Source: Hyphomicrobiaceae bacterium (GTDB lineage: Bacteria; Pseudomonadota; Alphaproteobacteria; Rhizobiales; Hyphomicrobiaceae). Taken from it: a DNA stretch of 64,000 bases. Positions 61,906 to 64,000 of the stretch are shown here, piece by piece. The stretch spans positions 310,001 through 374,000 of the forward strand of contig JACKJH010000002.1 of NCBI GenBank assembly GCA_020638055.1, given 5' to 3'. Each line of letters begins with the position of its first letter. Positions within the stretch are counted from its first letter, which is position 1. The position numbers were made by a program, and so were the translations under genes. The notes under the pieces were generated by a model. The model ran no database searches. It saw only the letters and a program-made list of their open reading frames with translations, and had not been told where the DNA came from.

Positions 61906-62490
61906 ACCTGAAAAATTTCATCTCGGTGAACCATGAGCCAATGTCCTGCCTTCCTAAACGGACCAACCGCCATCACTACAATGCCGAGCCGACTCGCATT
62001 TACGATTCGGGCTCAATAATTAATGTTTGGTTCGAACGCTTGTGAATTCAACCCCTGTATTAGCTACAAACCTAATACATCGTGTCAATCGCAACAGCCC
62101 GTGCCCACCGGGCACCGCCTTGCGATCGTGTTGCCGTGCCGCCAAACGTCTTTGCGCTGGTGCTGCGGTCGGCCGATCTCAACCAACCGATCGTGTCGAC
62201 AACGAGGCCAACCTAACGCCGCTCCCGCCGAATTGACCCCAGCACGAATTGACGCAGCTAGTCACGCGCGGGTGGGTTGATGGTGCAAACGCGCCTGCAA
62301 TTTCCAGAGAATTTCCATGGCATAGTGGTGTTCGGGCTGCGCCAATCAAGACGGTCCGGCTTGCTGAACCTACTTTCAAATCTTGCTTCAAAAGCCGCAA
62401 CAAATCTCACATTCATGAGATGGTGCGCTGCGTAAATAATGCTGCTATGCAGCAGCCTCTGGAAAGACGGGTGCTTAGGGTCCGGACTCA
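61906..62490. other. Intergenic region without a supported gene
   Basis: About 585 bases with only short, unconvincing open frames on both strands. Confidence 0.4.
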
Positions 62491-62648
62491 CTAGCGCGCA
62501 TTCCGATCCGTTGGAATCGGATTGGCGCTCTAGCTTCTTGTTTGGTCGCATTTTCTTCGACGAACCGGTACCCACTTCGTCGGAAAATGCTCTAGCGCGC
62601 ATTCCGATCCGTTGGAATCGGATCAGCGCTCTAGCTTCTTGTTTGGTC
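62491..62648 (+). repeat. Dispersed bipartite palindromic repeat, one and a half units
   Basis: A full unit (CTAGCGCGCATTCCGATCC to AAAATGCTCTAG) followed head to tail by a second that stops after TTGTTTGGTC. The variant GATCCGTTGGAATCGGAT replaces the common GATCCGATGG form. No gene up to 62847. Confidence 0.85.
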
Positions 62649-62846
62649 ACGAAATGGGAGCCACAACGCCCGTCGGGATGCACTGTGTTACGTCGCGTTC
62701 CAGCGTGGCCTTGGCGCTCGCAACTAGGCGCAGTAAAGCAGCATTGCCTCTTGATAATTTGAACACGAGACGCAACGGGTTCATTGTTTCGTTTCACTGC
62801 TCCCAGTGGCGTGGGCGGGTAAAGCGAGACGGAAAGCAAACCTGCA

Positions 62847-63899
62847 ATGATTAGTCCTTTCTCCAAAAACGGTTTGCGCAACCTCATCACCGACGTTCCA
62901 GGCGTTTTTGTCGGCAACGCGCACGACGAGCATTTGATGTCAGGCGTCACGGTGGTTCGTGGTGAACGGCCGCTGGTTGCTGCGGTTGACGGCCGTGGTG
63001 GCGGCATTGGCACGCGCGAAACCGATGCGCTCAACCTGGCCGGCACGGTGGACGAAGTGCACGCCGTGGTGCTTTCAGGTGGCTCGGCTTTCGGCCTGGA
63101 CGCTGCGACGGGTACTCAGGCTTGGCTGCGCGAACATGGAATTGGTTTTCGCGTGCGCACCGCACGCGTGCCAATTGTTCCTGGCGCCATCCTGTTCGAT
63201 CTCCTTAACGGCGGCGACAAAGCATGGGGACGCAACCCGCCCTATGCCGAACTCGCTTATCGGGCAACGGCAGCAGCGAGCAGTGCGTTTGCGATCGGTA
63301 GTCATGGCGCAGGCTTTGGTGCGACGACGGCGCTGATGCGTGGCGGATTGGGCAGCGCATCTCACGTTCTGCGTGATGGCAGCGTTATTGGCGCGCTTGC
63401 CGCTGTAAACCCAGCCGGTTCAGTGACGATTGGTGATGGCCCACATTTTTGGGCCGCGCCGTTCGAACAAGACGCCGAGTTCGGCGGACTTGGCGTGCCG
63501 CCGATGTATAAAGCCGAGCACCTGTCTGTCCGCCTCAAGGGAGCCGCCAAAGACCCCATGGGCGCAGTGCCGGGCGAGGCAACCGTTCTAGCAATTGTCG
63601 CCACAAGCGCGACGTTGACCCGCCGCCAGGCCCAGCGCCTTGCCATCATGGCCCAAACCGGCCTCGCTCGCGCCATTTACCCCGTCCATACGCCGCTCGA
63701 CGGCGACGTGGTTTTTGCCCTTGCCACAGGAGTTACACCCGCACCCGACCCGATCGCCGGCTTGGCAGAAATCGGTTCGGCCGCTGCCAACGCTCTGGCA
63801 CGCGCGGTTGCCCGTGGTGTGTTTGCCGCGGCAGTGCCGCCTAAGGGTTGGGCCGGCCCGCCCGCTTGGGGCCAACATTTTGGGAGTTCTCAAACATGA
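62847..63899 (+). CDS. P1-family peptidase (DmpA/S58 type)
   Basis: About 350 residues. Typical of DmpA-like autoprocessing N-terminal nucleophile hydrolases: N-L-I-T-D-V-P-G-V at the start, G-T-R-E-T-D, L-S-G-G-S-A-F-G-L, and G-S-H-G-A-G-F-G-A-T. It hydrolyses N-terminal D- or L-amino-acid peptides in known members, with self-cleavage within the chain; a clear canonical G-S/G-N cleavage site is not certain here. GGAAAG lies upstream. Confidence 0.85.
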   Translation: MISPFSKNGLRNLITDVPGVFVGNAHDEHLMSGVTVVRGERPLVAAVDGRGGGIGTRETDALNLAGTVDEVHAVVLSGGSAFGLDAATGTQAWLREHGIGFRVRTARVPIVPGAILFDLLNGGDKAWGRNPPYAELAYRATAAASSAFAIGSHGAGFGATTALMRGGLGSASHVLRDGSVIGALAAVNPAGSVTIGDGPHFWAAPFEQDAEFGGLGVPPMYKAEHLSVRLKGAAKDPMGAVPGEATVLAIVATSATLTRRQAQRLAIMAQTGLARAIYPVHTPLDGDVVFALATGVTPAPDPIAGLAEIGSAAANALARAVARGVFAAAVPPKGWAGPPAWGQHFGSSQT

Positions 63900-64000
63900 G
63901 CCCACGGGCCATCGCGATAGTGCTGATTGTCGTTGCCCTGCTCCTGCTACTCAGTTGGGGCGCGCGCATATACGTGGCCCACATGCGCTGCGACGGCCTT
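63896..64000 (+). CDS. Start of a membrane or exported protein (cut by the window)
   Basis: 35 residues visible. ATG overlaps the P1 peptidase stop (ATGA). A strongly hydrophobic stretch at residues 6-22 is a signal anchor. Continues beyond the window, so the family cannot be told. Confidence 0.65.
   Translation, partial: MSPRAIAIVLIVVALLLLLSWGARIYVAHMRCDGL

Noticed and set aside
62258..63046. 262-aa protein on the - strand
   Set aside because: It runs antisense to the P1 peptidase start and through a repeat; no domain or ribosome binding site.

Overview
The window looks like chromosome from a GC-rich alphaproteobacterium, most likely of the Hyphomicrobiales (Rhizobiales) type. This is inferred from gene content: paired soxR/soxS-like genes, an alphaproteobacterial-style Liv operon with its DUF6867 gene, MgtE, NodB-type deacetylases, and the dispersed 'CTAGAGC...GCTCTAG' palindromic repeats often seen in that order. 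No rRNA or other phylogenetic marker is present, so genus is not claimed.

Layout. 1-12 kb holds housekeeping and envelope genes: a YdcF-like protein, an MscS channel, an ICMT-like methyltransferase, MgtE, and two paralogous secreted NodB deacetylases. An ECF sigma/anti-sigma pair follows at 11.7-13.0 kb. 13-17.3 kb is repeat-rich, with a TA-flanked MITE-like pair, nested palindromic elements, a lone methyltransferase, tRNA-Lys and a metallophosphoesterase. 17.4-31.2 kb is a sulfite-oxidation locus: soeA-like molybdoenzyme, CBS protein, sat and a 52-aa protein on the + strand, then aprM-aprB-aprA, a 117-aa protein and an FKBP/SlyD-like isomerase on the - strand. A complete 2,611-bp IS1595-family transposon (25-bp inverted repeats, perfect 8-bp target duplication, three passenger genes) sits between the two halves.

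31.6-39.9 kb carries trhO, a histone-H1-like peptide, a SnoaL protein, panD-GNAT-nitrilase, a SIMPL protein, a CAU-anticodon tRNA followed by a 77-bp tandem array, tandem cyclophilin-like proteins and a ketoacyl synthase/acyl carrier protein pair. 40.3-50.2 kb is a lipid-degradation region: fadD and a LiuR-like MerR regulator on +, and fadE-, fadJ-, fadI- and cfa-like genes on -, with a candidate operator upstream of fadE. 50.6-53.4 kb has a persulfide-sensor-like ArsR regulator, soxS, soxYZ and a CDGSH protein. 53.8-61.4 kb is a branched-chain amino-acid ABC transporter (livHMGF, DUF6867, two LivK-like proteins). The window ends with a P1-family peptidase and the start of one more gene.

How the parts fit. 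AprBA/AprM with Sat could oxidise sulfite through APS with ATP formation, the SoeA-like protein suggests direct sulfite oxidation, and SoxYZ with SoxS and the ArsR regulator suggests handling of carrier-bound or persulfide sulfur. soxXA, soxB, soxCD, soeB and soeC are not in this window. At least four families of short structured repeats fill the intergenic space, some nested in or abutting each other.
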